Part shown: positions 1 to 7,312 of the stretch, piece after piece
How the letters are laid out: every line of letters starts with the position of its first letter
How positions within the stretch are numbered: the stretch's first letter is position 1
DNA from: an uncultured Cytophagaceae bacterium
GTDB taxonomy: Bacteria; Bacteroidota; Bacteroidia; Cytophagales; Spirosomataceae
Assembly (NCBI GenBank): GCA_938008575.1
Contig: CALLKB010000173.1
Coordinates: 1-10,667 of the forward strand
Length of the DNA: 10,667 nt
Direction of reading: 5' to 3'
The notes under the pieces: model-generated
What the model saw: only the letters and a program-made list of their open reading frames with translations
Databases searched by the model: none
Told to the model about the DNA's origin: nothing
Made by a program: the position numbers and the translations under genes

Positions 1-47
1 TATTTATAAAAGATTTATTTCTTAAATTTTCGTTAATTATCAAAAAA

Positions 48-78
48 GCTATTTATCGGCCTATTTAGGCCTATTTTT
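48..78 (+). terminator. Hairpin with T-run just before cutC, possible terminator of an upstream gene
   Basis: The sequence GGCCT-ATTT-AGGCC (58-71 with flanking bases) forms a 5-bp GC stem with a 4-nt loop and is followed by TATTTTT, which ends directly at the cutC ATG. An A-run precedes it at 42-47. The same stretch can be read as three near-copies of CTATTT(A/T), at 49, 61 and 71. It could terminate a gene lying to the left of the window. Alternatively it could be a cutC leader structure occupying the usual ribosome-binding position. A one-mismatch -7 box (TAAATTTT, 23-30) lies upstream. The stem is short, so the terminator reading is tentative. Confidence 0.35.
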
Positions 79-834
79 ATGGAAAGAAATTCGAGGCTCG
101 CGGTAGAAGTTTGTGCTTATTCATTGGAATCTTGTTTGGCGGCTGATCGTGCAGGTGCGGACCGTGTTGAGTTATGTGCATCGCCACATGACGGTGGATG
201 TACGCCGTCGGCGGGGCTTGTTAAAGCAGTTTTAGCTAGAACGAGTTTAGAGGTTCATGCGATGTTACGTCCGCGCGGAGGCGATTTTTGTTATGATGCT
301 AACGAAAAGCAAACAATGCTTGAGGAGGCTGATGAGCTAATTCGCTCTGGTGTACATGGATTGGTCGTTGGGGCTCTTCTGCCTAATGGCGATTTGGATG
401 TTGAGTTTCTTCAGGACGTACGAAACAGGGTAGGGGATTTTCCCTTGACTTGCCACCGGGCAATCGATGTAAGTCGGGAGCCAGAGGTGGTTTTGGAGCA
501 ATTGATCGAATTAAAATTCCAACGCATATTGACTTCTGGACAAAAGAACAAGGCGCTTGAGGGAATTGAAAACATTGCCCAATTAGTTGCAAAGGCTGCT
601 GGTCGAATTGAAATTATGGCGGGAAGTGGTGTCAATCCACAGAATTGCCAACAATTTATCGACATAGGAGTTGATGCCGTGCACACCAGTGCGCGAACCG
701 TGCGGGATTCCGCGATGGATTATCGCAGACCGGGTATTTCGATGGGCGGTTTGACAGAAGTGTCCGAATTTGAAATAGCGTACGCTAGCGAAGCATTAAT
801 TCGCGAAACAATACAGCAAGTTCGATTGGATTAG
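79..834 (+). CDS. cutC: CutC family protein (copper homeostasis)
   Basis: This 251-residue protein matches the CutC family along its whole length; E. coli CutC is 248 residues. CutC proteins are cytoplasmic TIM barrels linked to copper homeostasis, though the molecular activity is disputed and the copper role is not shown for all members. Visible family motifs are GADRVELCAS (26-35), RPRGGDFCY (64-72), CHRAID (125-130), LTSGQ (151-155), IMAGSGV (179-185) and VHTSA (201-205). Cysteines 12, 33, 41 and 71 sit in conserved segments. The ATG at 79 leaves only seven residues before the first conserved strand, as in relatives, and no other ATG is near. There is no Shine-Dalgarno; a small hairpin and T-run abut the start. 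The TAG stop overlaps the TAA stop of the convergent FtsZ gene within the shared TTAG at 831-834. The family call is secure; the physiological role is not. Confidence 0.93.
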   Translation: MERNSRLAVEVCAYSLESCLAADRAGADRVELCASPHDGGCTPSAGLVKAVLARTSLEVHAMLRPRGGDFCYDANEKQTMLEEADELIRSGVHGLVVGALLPNGDLDVEFLQDVRNRVGDFPLTCHRAIDVSREPEVVLEQLIELKFQRILTSGQKNKALEGIENIAQLVAKAAGRIEIMAGSGVNPQNCQQFIDIGVDAVHTSARTVRDSAMDYRRPGISMGGLTEVSEFEIAYASEALIRETIQQVRLD

Positions 835-2108
835 TACAAATCAGTTGTGACCCACTCTTCCTCGGGAAGTCTATTCAACGCATATAACTTGACAGAATTA
901 CGGCGGTAGGTAGGAACTTCGAATTCCGTTTCGCTCAGGCCTCCGTTTGCGTAAACATCCACCATGTAGCTGAAACGCTCCTCCTCATTCATCGGGTTAT
1001 TCGCTGACTCAGCATCCAAGGTAATCGTGCTGCCTGGTGTAAACTCGCGTTGACCTGAATCATCCGCTGTTTCATAATTCACTTCAGCGCCTTCGAAATA
1101 AGTACTGAACTCATCTCCTTCATGTTCAAATCCTGCTGCGATAACTGTTAAGTACAAGCTATCCCCTAATTCTTCATCGGTTGAGAATCCGAATTTGACC
1201 ATATCTGCTTGTAATTTGATACGTTCGTTTAGGTAATTGATAATGATGTTTTGTTCCTTCATCTTCAACGGATTGCCACTTCCCGTAGACACCGTTACCA
1301 AGATGCGTTTTGCGCCATTGATCTGTTGTGAGTTCAATAATGGTGATGTCAAAGCTTCCGCGATGGCATCAAATGCGCGATTGTCGCCGATTCCGTATGC
1401 GGAACTCATCATCGCCCGACCGGCATTCGTCAAGACTTTCTTCACGTCCATGAAGTCCGTATTGATATCGCCAGGTTTCGCAATTACGTCCACAACGGAT
1501 TTAACCGCTTTGGCCAAAACATCGTCTGCTTTTGAGAAAGCTTCTGACATTGGCAAGTTTTCGTAATGCTCAGCTAATTTATCATTCATGACCACGATGA
1601 CCGTGTCACAATATTTTTTCAGTGATTCTACGCCGTTCAGGGCATATTGGATTTTATCGCGTCCTTCCCAATTGTAAGGTGCTGTTACAACGGCAACGGT
1701 TAACAAATTACGTTCTCTTGCAATTTCAGCAATAACTGGCGCTGCTCCCGTTCCTGTTCCTCCACCCATACCGGCTGTGATGAAAACCATTTGGGTTTCA
1801 TTCGACAACATGTGTTGGATTTTTTCCCGACTTTCCATCGCTGCCAAACGGCCTACTTCTGGGTCTGTACCCGCTCCTAATCCTTGTTGGCCTAACTTAA
1901 TCTTCGTCTGCACCGGATTCGAAGCCAAAGCTTGTGAATCGGTATTGCAGATAACCAAGTCGGCACCTTTAATATCCATCTCCTGCATGTGCTTCACCGC
2001 ATTGGATCCGCCGCCACCGATACCTACGACTTTGATAATTGATTTGAAGGTGTTTTCGGGAATCATTTCCATGTCGTGGTCGTAAAAAGAAGGATTAGTC
2101 GTATTCAT
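831..2108 (-). CDS. ftsZ: FtsZ-family tubulin-like GTPase, possibly a second paralog
   Basis: The protein is 425 residues and belongs to FtsZ, the GTPase that polymerises into the cytokinetic ring. From the ATG at 2108, the nucleotide-binding loop GIGGGGSNAV is at 29-38, the tubulin signature GGGTGTG at 115-121, and the catalytic T7 loop NTDFMD at 216-221 with both acidic residues, so an active GTPase is expected. The core ends near 327. A short acidic linker follows, then a C-terminal segment FEVPTYRRNSVKL (396-408) resembling the membrane-anchor-binding tail peptide of Bacteroidota FtsZ. Odd features: TAPYNWEG (142-149) replaces the usual T-x-PFxFEG segment, the linker is short, and no ftsA, ftsQ or mur genes are adjacent. 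An in-frame TTG at 2138 would add ten residues, but it is the last three bases of a -7 promoter box, so ATG 2108 is preferred. Whether this is the main FtsZ or an extra copy cannot be told from the window. Confidence 0.9.
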   Translation of the reverse strand: MNTTNPSFYDHDMEMIPENTFKSIIKVVGIGGGGSNAVKHMQEMDIKGADLVICNTDSQALASNPVQTKIKLGQQGLGAGTDPEVGRLAAMESREKIQHMLSNETQMVFITAGMGGGTGTGAAPVIAEIARERNLLTVAVVTAPYNWEGRDKIQYALNGVESLKKYCDTVIVVMNDKLAEHYENLPMSEAFSKADDVLAKAVKSVVDVIAKPGDINTDFMDVKKVLTNAGRAMMSSAYGIGDNRAFDAIAEALTSPLLNSQQINGAKRILVTVSTGSGNPLKMKEQNIIINYLNERIKLQADMVKFGFSTDEELGDSLYLTVIAAGFEHEGDEFSTYFEGAEVNYETADDSGQREFTPGSTITLDAESANNPMNEEERFSYMVDVYANGGLSETEFEVPTYRRNSVKLYALNRLPEEEWVTTDLY

Positions 2109-2135
2109 AAGGGTATAGAAAAAATCAATTTGTTG

Positions 2136-2143
2136 CAAAAATA
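2136..2143 (-). promoter_or_regulatory. Bacteroidota-type -7 box of the FtsZ gene
   Basis: TATTTTTG on the minus strand matches TAnnTTTG exactly. It ends 27 nt before the ATG at 2108 and lies in the short gap after the M28 peptidase stop. No clear -33 TTG is visible. Its last three bases are the in-frame TTG that could be mistaken for a start codon. Confidence 0.55.
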
Positions 2144-2160
2144 ATCAAAATGCTGAGAAT

Positions 2161-3648
2161 TTAATTATTTCCCCAGCGCCATTCATTTCCGAGCTCTAAC
2201 TCGTGGCGCAGGTTTTGTTTGATAAAGAAATCGCGTGTCGAATAAAAGTCTAATTTCTTCGCCGGAATTGCGTTTGCATTCCCTAAGGCATACAAGAGCA
2301 TGGATGTATATTTGACATTATTTTCCATTTCTTTTTTGTTCACCAAACTAAACACGTCGCAGTTCGCATGGTAACAATCAAGTACCGACTTACTTAATTT
2401 TCCCATCGGATCCGCCGCTGGAATTCCTTCCATCAAAAAGGCTTGATTGTCTGAGTGCAAACCTGCTGCATTGTGTAAATCATTCGCGAAACTTGGATCG
2501 ATGGATTTGATTTTATCACCAATCTCTTTTAATAAAGGCATCATCTCATCGCGACCTCCTCCATTAAATCCATGTACATTATTTGCCATGTCCAAATTGA
2601 TCATGTAAACAATCTCATCGATTTCGCCCGTTTTTTTCGCACGTTCGATATAGGCTTTCGAACCTAAAAGTCCTTCTTCTTCACCCATGAATGCCACAAA
2701 TTCGATTGTGCGCTTGCTCTTTAGTCCCAAGGCTTTGAATGTGCGGGCAATATCAATCACTGAAAACGATCCGATTCCATTGTCGATCGCCCCCGTCGCT
2801 AAATCCCAAGAATCTAAGTGACCACCGATGATAATTTTCTCATGACGTAAATGTCTGCTTTCTCCTTTCAGGGTTGCAACTACATTGCGCGCTTTGATCG
2901 GTTGGCTTACATTATGCATTTCAATCATGCTCAATAAGCCAGGTTGGTCAACGAGCCATTTTCTGATTTCGGTACCACTTTCCAAAGAGATACAAACCGC
3001 AGGAATGGAAATTAAATTTCCCGTCACCGATGCAGTTCCGGTTAATAAAACTTGGCCTTTTACCGTATTGACGAAAATTACGCCAGCCGCTCCGTATTTG
3101 ATGGCTAAAGCTGTTTTTTCGGAACGGTGTAGGTTTTTGCTTCCAGCGGGTGCATCGATTAATCCAATATTCGCTAGGGCAATTTTACCTTTGACCAATT
3201 CTTTTTTCGCAGCGAAATCTGCATCTAATCCATTGCCGCAATCCACAATTTGGCCTTGAATTTTCGATTCCACGGGCGTTAACGCGAGTGAAACGACAGG
3301 GATTTCACGGAAGTCATCCGATTTGGGTGGTGCCACCGATAAAGTTACCGTATCACGTGCCCAAGCTTCTACTTGAAAACCCTGGTATTTAGTATCACGA
3401 AAACCATATTTTTTGAATAATTGAAATGCGAATTCTTCTGCTTTTTTGCCATTTTCGCTACCGGTTAAGCGGTGACCTATGGTTGAGCATGCCGTACCCA
3501 AACTTGAATATGCCTGTGAGTTAGCATCTACTTCTTCTTTGATTCGCTTGAAGACGGATTCTAACGATTCTTCTCCCACCAATGGGATGGCGTTTGTAAA
3601 TCCAACAAGCGTTAAAGCAGTTAAACAGAATAGTAAGGTTTTTTTCAT
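2161..3648 (-). CDS. Secreted M28 family zinc metallopeptidase with PA-like insert
   Basis: This 495-residue exported peptidase belongs to family M28 (aminopeptidase or carboxypeptidase Q-like). From ATG 3648, MKKTLLFCLTALTLVGFTNA is a signal peptide with a likely type I cleavage after the final Ala; no lipobox is seen. A PA-like insert spans roughly 125-240, followed by the di-zinc domain. Predicted metal and catalytic residues are His277 (GGHLDSW), Asp289 (AIDNG), Glu323 and Glu324 (GEEEG), Asp353 (NLD) and His427 (CYHANCD), all present, so activity is expected. An ATG at 3669 would add seven residues before the signal peptide. A candidate promoter at 3680-3710 would put the transcript start almost on that codon, favouring 3648. 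Substrate is unknown; a role in periplasmic or extracellular peptide breakdown is inferred. The neighbouring thioredoxin-fold protein is also exported, but a shared function is not shown. Confidence 0.9.
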   Translation of the reverse strand: MKKTLLFCLTALTLVGFTNAIPLVGEESLESVFKRIKEEVDANSQAYSSLGTACSTIGHRLTGSENGKKAEEFAFQLFKKYGFRDTKYQGFQVEAWARDTVTLSVAPPKSDDFREIPVVSLALTPVESKIQGQIVDCGNGLDADFAAKKELVKGKIALANIGLIDAPAGSKNLHRSEKTALAIKYGAAGVIFVNTVKGQVLLTGTASVTGNLISIPAVCISLESGTEIRKWLVDQPGLLSMIEMHNVSQPIKARNVVATLKGESRHLRHEKIIIGGHLDSWDLATGAIDNGIGSFSVIDIARTFKALGLKSKRTIEFVAFMGEEEGLLGSKAYIERAKKTGEIDEIVYMINLDMANNVHGFNGGGRDEMMPLLKEIGDKIKSIDPSFANDLHNAAGLHSDNQAFLMEGIPAADPMGKLSKSVLDCYHANCDVFSLVNKKEMENNVKYTSMLLYALGNANAIPAKKLDFYSTRDFFIKQNLRHELELGNEWRWGNN

Positions 3649-3679
3649 TGTTGATGGTATGTGAGGCATATCTTATCCT

Positions 3680-3710
3680 GAAAATTACTCGATTTTACAG
3701 AATTAAACAA
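3680..3710 (-). promoter_or_regulatory. Candidate promoter of the M28 peptidase gene
   Basis: On the minus strand a TTG (3708-3710) is followed after 20 nt by TAATTTTC (3680-3687), one mismatch from TAnnTTTG. The spacing fits the Bacteroidota -33/-7 promoter. The predicted transcript start is near 3673, supporting translation from ATG 3648. The whole element sits in the gap after the thioredoxin-fold gene. Confidence 0.5.
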
Positions 3711-3716
3711 GAAGTA

Positions 3717-4721
3717 TTAAGGAAGCGGACAAGGATTTTTGGGGTCCGACTTTCGGCTTAACCATTTGCACCAAAATTCCTTTTCTTTTGCTGGAATTTC
3801 TTTGCCCTGGTAATAGGATTTGATTCGATTCGTCGCAACATCCAATTGGTCTTTGTCTAAGTCGATGAGAACTTCTAAGACAATGGAACGATTCGCAATC
3901 TGCGCATCTGTCAAACCGATTTTTTGTAAGCCATATTTGATTCCCGCGATGCGATCTGGGCTGAATTTTCGGGCCCGACTAGAAAACAAAGTCGACATGA
4001 GGGTGTTTTCGGCGGCTTGTCTGACCGTAACCGAGTCATTGGACTTTCGGTAATTGGCCAAGTTGTTGATAAAATGATCAAACAAGGGATTGTTATTGTC
4101 CAGCATCACTTTCCGAATTAATAAAAATCCTAGTTCGGTTTCGTATTTGTCTTTGGGTAAAGCCTCTGCGAGTTGTTGAACGATTTCAATGTTTTGAACG
4201 GTGTCCAAGGTCATGCGAGTGAAATTGGCCAGCCCAATCATCTCATTAAATTCGCGTGCACCTTGTAGGTATTTTTTTAAAGTTGCCTCATCTCTTTTTT
4301 GAGGATCTATCGCCTTTTGTAATGTGGCAAGAATTCCATTGACTGAATTTAATTCATCGCCCATGTTTTGAATATCCCAGGGTTTTCCATCTGGCCCAAG
4401 CACAATGAAGCTTGGCGTTGAGGGAACATACACTTTTTGTTTGCGCAGGAACATTCCATTTTCACGCTTGCTGATATCTAGTTGGTAAGCCAAGACGTTC
4501 TTGTCAAGAAATTGTTTGATTTTTGGGTTTTTCAAGGTCACATCATAAGCCATGCAATGGGAGCAATTGGGTAGATAGGCCTCGAAGAATATGGGTTTGT
4601 TTTCTTTTTTCGCACGGGCAAAAATGGCATCAAAACTTTCCAACGTTTTAAATGAAGGGTTCTGTGCATTAGCAAAAAAAGCAATGAATGTGCTTAATAC
4701 AAAGGCGAATAAAATTCTCAT
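3717..4721 (-). CDS. Exported thioredoxin-fold protein with long C-terminal helical region
   Basis: The protein is 334 residues from the ATG at 4719-4721. MRILFAFVLSTFIAFFANA is a signal peptide, placing it in the periplasm or outside. A thioredoxin-like domain follows (about 25-140): the redox motif is CSHC (Cys53, Cys56) and the cis-proline loop is VPSTPSF, with Pro103. The motif is preceded by Pro-Asn, not the Trp common in thioredoxins. The domain resembles Thioredoxin_7 or DsbD-C-like proteins rather than small thioredoxins. Residues 140-334 look mostly helical and match no family I can name. Three further cysteines in this region or near the end could be substrates or structural. An in-frame TTG at 4739 would add six residues, but those bases form the end of a TATTTTTG -7 box. 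A role as an exported disulfide oxidoreductase or reductase is inferred; partners are unknown. Confidence 0.82.
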   Translation of the reverse strand: MRILFAFVLSTFIAFFANAQNPSFKTLESFDAIFARAKKENKPIFFEAYLPNCSHCMAYDVTLKNPKIKQFLDKNVLAYQLDISKRENGMFLRKQKVYVPSTPSFIVLGPDGKPWDIQNMGDELNSVNGILATLQKAIDPQKRDEATLKKYLQGAREFNEMIGLANFTRMTLDTVQNIEIVQQLAEALPKDKYETELGFLLIRKVMLDNNNPLFDHFINNLANYRKSNDSVTVRQAAENTLMSTLFSSRARKFSPDRIAGIKYGLQKIGLTDAQIANRSIVLEVLIDLDKDQLDVATNRIKSYYQGKEIPAKEKEFWCKWLSRKSDPKNPCPLP

Positions 4722-4736
4722 ACAGGTTCTTTTTTT

Positions 4737-4744
4737 CAAAAATA
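4737..4744 (-). promoter_or_regulatory. Bacteroidota-type -7 box of the thioredoxin-fold gene
   Basis: TATTTTTG on the minus strand is an exact TAnnTTTG match, ending 15 nt before ATG 4721 and starting two bases after the comM stop. No clear -33 TTG lies at the right distance. The box supplies the misleading in-frame TTG at 4737-4739. Confidence 0.55.
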
Positions 4745-4746
4745 CA

Positions 4747-6276
4747 TTATCCTCCCCAATTTTCCCTATCTAAACTTCGATAGGCGATGGCCTCACTTAA
4801 ATGTTCCAACGCTATATTGTCACTTTCCGCTAAATCTGCAATGGTTCGGGCAACTTTGATGATGCGGTCATAAGCGCGCGCTGAAAGGGATAATTTATTC
4901 ATAGCGGATTTTAAACGTATTTCTGAATGCACATCCAACGGGCACATTTCTCGAATCATGCCTCCATCCATCATGGCATTTGTTCGGACCATCGGGAATT
5001 TCGCAAAGCGATTTTCTTGAATTTTTCGCGCTTGAATTACTCGTTCATAGATGTGTTGGCTTGTTTCATTCGTGTTCTGTTTGCGCATTTCTTCAAATTG
5101 GATCGGAAGAATTTCGATATGAAGGTCAATGCGGTCGAGTAAGGGTCCTGAAATTTTATTTAAATAGCGTTGGACTACTTCAGGCCCGCAAGTACAATCT
5201 TTCGATGGGTGATTGTAGTAACCGCAAGGACAAGGGTTCATGCTAGCCATGAGCATAAAATTAGCTGGGAACTCAACGGCATAGCGCGCTCGTGAAATGT
5301 GTACAATGCGGTCTTCTAAAGGTTGGCGCATCACTTCCAAGGCATGTTTGGAAAATTCAGGGAGTTCGTCGAGGAATAGTACGCCATGATGCGCTAAGGT
5401 AATTTCGCCGGGTTGCGGATTCGATCCGCCGCCGATTAAGGCCGTGGATGAAATTGTATGGTGCGGCGCGCGAAAAGGGCGCTGGTTTATTAAGGATTGT
5501 TGGACTCCTAGTTTTCCTGCGATGGAATGTATGATGGTGCTTTCCATGGCTTCTTGAAGACTTAGCGGAGGTAGAATACTGGGTATACGCTTCGCAAGCA
5601 TCGTTTTCCCGGCACCTGGTGGACCAATCAGAATCAGGTTATGTCCTCCTGCGGCAGCGATTTCAAGCGCCCTTTTGGCCATATCTTGTCCTTGAACCTG
5701 GGCAAAATCGAGCTTGTGGACACTTGATTCTCGCACGTGTTGTTTTACTTGTATGGGTTTGTGAAAGGATTTTCCGCGCAAAAATTGGACGGTTTCTTGC
5801 AGGGTTTCCATTCCAAAAACCTCCATGTCCTCCACATAGGCGGCTTCATGCGCATTTTCCAAAGGCAAGATTATTTTACGTATTCCATTTTTGCGGGCTT
5901 CCATCGCGATCGGCAAGGCTCCCTTGATCGGTCGAATGATTCCATCCAAGGCCAATTCACCCATGATGACATATTGATCTAAATCGGGAAGGTAGATTTG
6001 CTCAGATGCTTGGATAATGGACAGCGCAATGGCTACGTCATAGGATGAGCCTTCTTTTCGCACATTGGCGGGTGCCAGGTTGATGACGACTTTTCGGCGC
6101 GGGAAGAAACAGCCCATTTGTTTCATGGAAGATTCCACACGCAAAATGGCTTCTTTGATGGTGGAGTCGGGGAGGCCAACTAAATGGCATTTACTTCCTT
6201 GTCCTACATGGGTTTCAATCGTAATGAGCGCCGCGTTTACGCCAAAAACGGAACAGCCAAAGGTTTTTGCTAGCAT
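4747..6276 (-). CDS. comM: ComM/YifB family AAA+ ATPase (Mg-chelatase-like)
   Basis: This 509-residue protein is full length for ComM (YifB), a hexameric AAA+ helicase that promotes branch migration and integration of incoming DNA during natural transformation in the species where it has been studied. Older annotations call it magnesium chelatase. The N-terminal ChlI-like domain (about 1-170) has GLPDSTIKEA and NLAPA. The AAA+ domain has Walker A GPPGAGKT (218-225), Walker B VLFLDE (299-304) and RIDLH (382-386). Four cysteines in CPCGYYNHPSKDCTC (349-363) form a likely zinc-binding loop typical of the family. The C-terminal lid domain runs from about 400. The ATG at 6276 begins the family's usual N-terminus (MLAKTFG). 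A TAGTTTTG box ends 13 nt upstream. No other competence gene is in the window, so the role here rests on homology alone. Confidence 0.95.
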   Translation of the reverse strand: MLAKTFGCSVFGVNAALITIETHVGQGSKCHLVGLPDSTIKEAILRVESSMKQMGCFFPRRKVVINLAPANVRKEGSSYDVAIALSIIQASEQIYLPDLDQYVIMGELALDGIIRPIKGALPIAMEARKNGIRKIILPLENAHEAAYVEDMEVFGMETLQETVQFLRGKSFHKPIQVKQHVRESSVHKLDFAQVQGQDMAKRALEIAAAGGHNLILIGPPGAGKTMLAKRIPSILPPLSLQEAMESTIIHSIAGKLGVQQSLINQRPFRAPHHTISSTALIGGGSNPQPGEITLAHHGVLFLDELPEFSKHALEVMRQPLEDRIVHISRARYAVEFPANFMLMASMNPCPCGYYNHPSKDCTCGPEVVQRYLNKISGPLLDRIDLHIEILPIQFEEMRKQNTNETSQHIYERVIQARKIQENRFAKFPMVRTNAMMDGGMIREMCPLDVHSEIRLKSAMNKLSLSARAYDRIIKVARTIADLAESDNIALEHLSEAIAYRSLDRENWGG

Positions 6277-6289
6277 GGTTTTTTTTGAC

Positions 6290-6297
6290 CAAAACTA
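6290..6297 (-). promoter_or_regulatory. Bacteroidota-type -7 box of comM
   Basis: TAGTTTTG on the minus strand matches TAnnTTTG exactly and ends 13 nt before the comM ATG. The predicted leader is very short. No clear -33 TTG is seen; the region where it would lie contains a 14-bp palindrome and the end of the S66 carboxypeptidase gene. Confidence 0.5.
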
Positions 6298-6302
6298 GCT
6301 GA

Positions 6303-6316
6303 TTTCAATATTGAAA
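6303..6316. promoter_or_regulatory. 14-bp perfect palindrome in the comM promoter region, possible operator
   Basis: TTTCAATATTGAAA reads the same on both strands. It lies 5 nt upstream of the comM -7 box, inside the -33/-7 spacer, where a dimeric repressor could block transcription. In AT-rich DNA a palindrome of this length can occur by chance about once per window, so only its position makes it notable. Confidence 0.3.
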
Positions 6317-6320
6317 AGGC

Positions 6321-7223
6321 TTAAATCTGTCCAAGAACTTGGACATTTTCATTATTTACCAAGAACTTGATTTTTGTGCCAAACGGCAAGGCGAAATTGT
6401 TGGGGATATGACCTGCAGGGAAATCAAATGCGATGGGATAATCGGTCCCTGCGCAATGTTCTAGGACAAGTTCTTCCACAGTTTTTCCTATTTCCAATTT
6501 GGCCTCATCGCAATCGGTAAATCCTCCGATAATCAAACCTTTTAGCTTAGCAAAGTAGCCGGCACGTTTCAGTTGGACCAACATCCGGTCTACGTGGTAC
6601 AAGCGTTCTCCAACTTCCTCAATAAACAGAATTTTACCTTCAGGATTTGGAAAGCTATCCGAACCGATGAGGTGGGCCAATAAAGATAGATTTCCTCCGA
6701 CAAGCGTGGATGTTGTTTCTCCCGCCCGATTGGATTCATGGGAAGGAATTTGAATATCCGTTTTCCCGGTAAATAGGAGTTGGTGTAAGGATTCTAGGGC
6801 CTCATCGCCCCCTTTTTGGCAGAAATTATTTGGCATGGGGCCGTGAATGCCCGCAATTTGCAAGTTGTCAATGTGGCATAATAAAGCCGTGATGTCTGAA
6901 AAGCCGACCATCCATTTGGGCGATTCTACAAAACGAGAAAAGTTCAAAGCGTCCAAAAATCGACTGCTGCCATAGCCTCCACGCAAGGGAAAAATGGCTT
7001 TGATACTAGGGTCATCTATGGCCTGTTGCATGTCGGCCCGACGTTGCTCGTCGGTACCCGCCAGGCCAAAGTGTTTAGCTAAAAAATTTTCCGCGAAGAC
7101 GACCTCCAAGCCCCACGATTCCAATACTTCAATTCCCTTTTTCCATTGGTTGGAGCTAGGCGGAGAAGCGGGTGAAACGATGGCTACGCGGTCACCTTTT
7201 TTTAAAAGCGCGGGAATTTGCAT
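6321..7223 (-). CDS. ldcA: S66 family LD-carboxypeptidase (LdcA-like)
   Basis: The protein is 300 residues, close to the roughly 300 of P. aeruginosa LdcA. S66 enzymes are serine hydrolases that cut the L,D-bond between meso-diaminopimelate and terminal D-Ala in muropeptides, normally in the cytoplasm during peptidoglycan recycling; some relatives cleave microcin-type peptide conjugates (MccF). The visible catalytic set is nucleophile Ser109 in GFSDIT, a Glu at 202-203 in FIEEVGE, and His272 in PAGHI. GGYGS (82-86) is also typical. There is no signal peptide, consistent with a cytosolic enzyme. ATG 7223 gives MQIPALLKKGDRVAIVSPAS, the canonical family start. A TTG at 7271 in frame would add 16 residues with no family counterpart. 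No convincing -7 box is visible upstream; CATATTTG near 7250 is only a partial match. The gene is divergent from the glycosyltransferase operon. Confidence 0.92.
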   Translation of the reverse strand: MQIPALLKKGDRVAIVSPASPPSSNQWKKGIEVLESWGLEVVFAENFLAKHFGLAGTDEQRRADMQQAIDDPSIKAIFPLRGGYGSSRFLDALNFSRFVESPKWMVGFSDITALLCHIDNLQIAGIHGPMPNNFCQKGGDEALESLHQLLFTGKTDIQIPSHESNRAGETTSTLVGGNLSLLAHLIGSDSFPNPEGKILFIEEVGERLYHVDRMLVQLKRAGYFAKLKGLIIGGFTDCDEAKLEIGKTVEELVLEHCAGTDYPIAFDFPAGHIPNNFALPFGTKIKFLVNNENVQVLGQI

Positions 7224-7312
7224 GTGGGGTTTATTGGGTTGAGCTACAAATATGTCCTTTTTTTTCGTCAAAGGAAAGCCTGAAATTTCGTATTATTGTA
7301 AAAAAAAGCGGC

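Noticed and set aside
2109..2138. TTG start extending the FtsZ protein by ten residues
   Set aside because: The TTG is the end of a TATTTTTG -7 box, so it would lie upstream of the predicted transcript start.
4980..5246. 88-codon plus-strand frame inside comM
   Set aside because: It lies wholly antisense to conserved comM sequence and shows no domain pattern; similar frames at 5619-5927 and 1237-1566 were rejected for the same reason.
7224..7271. TTG start extending the S66 carboxypeptidase by 16 residues
   Set aside because: The family N-terminus begins at the ATG at 7223; the extra residues have no counterpart.
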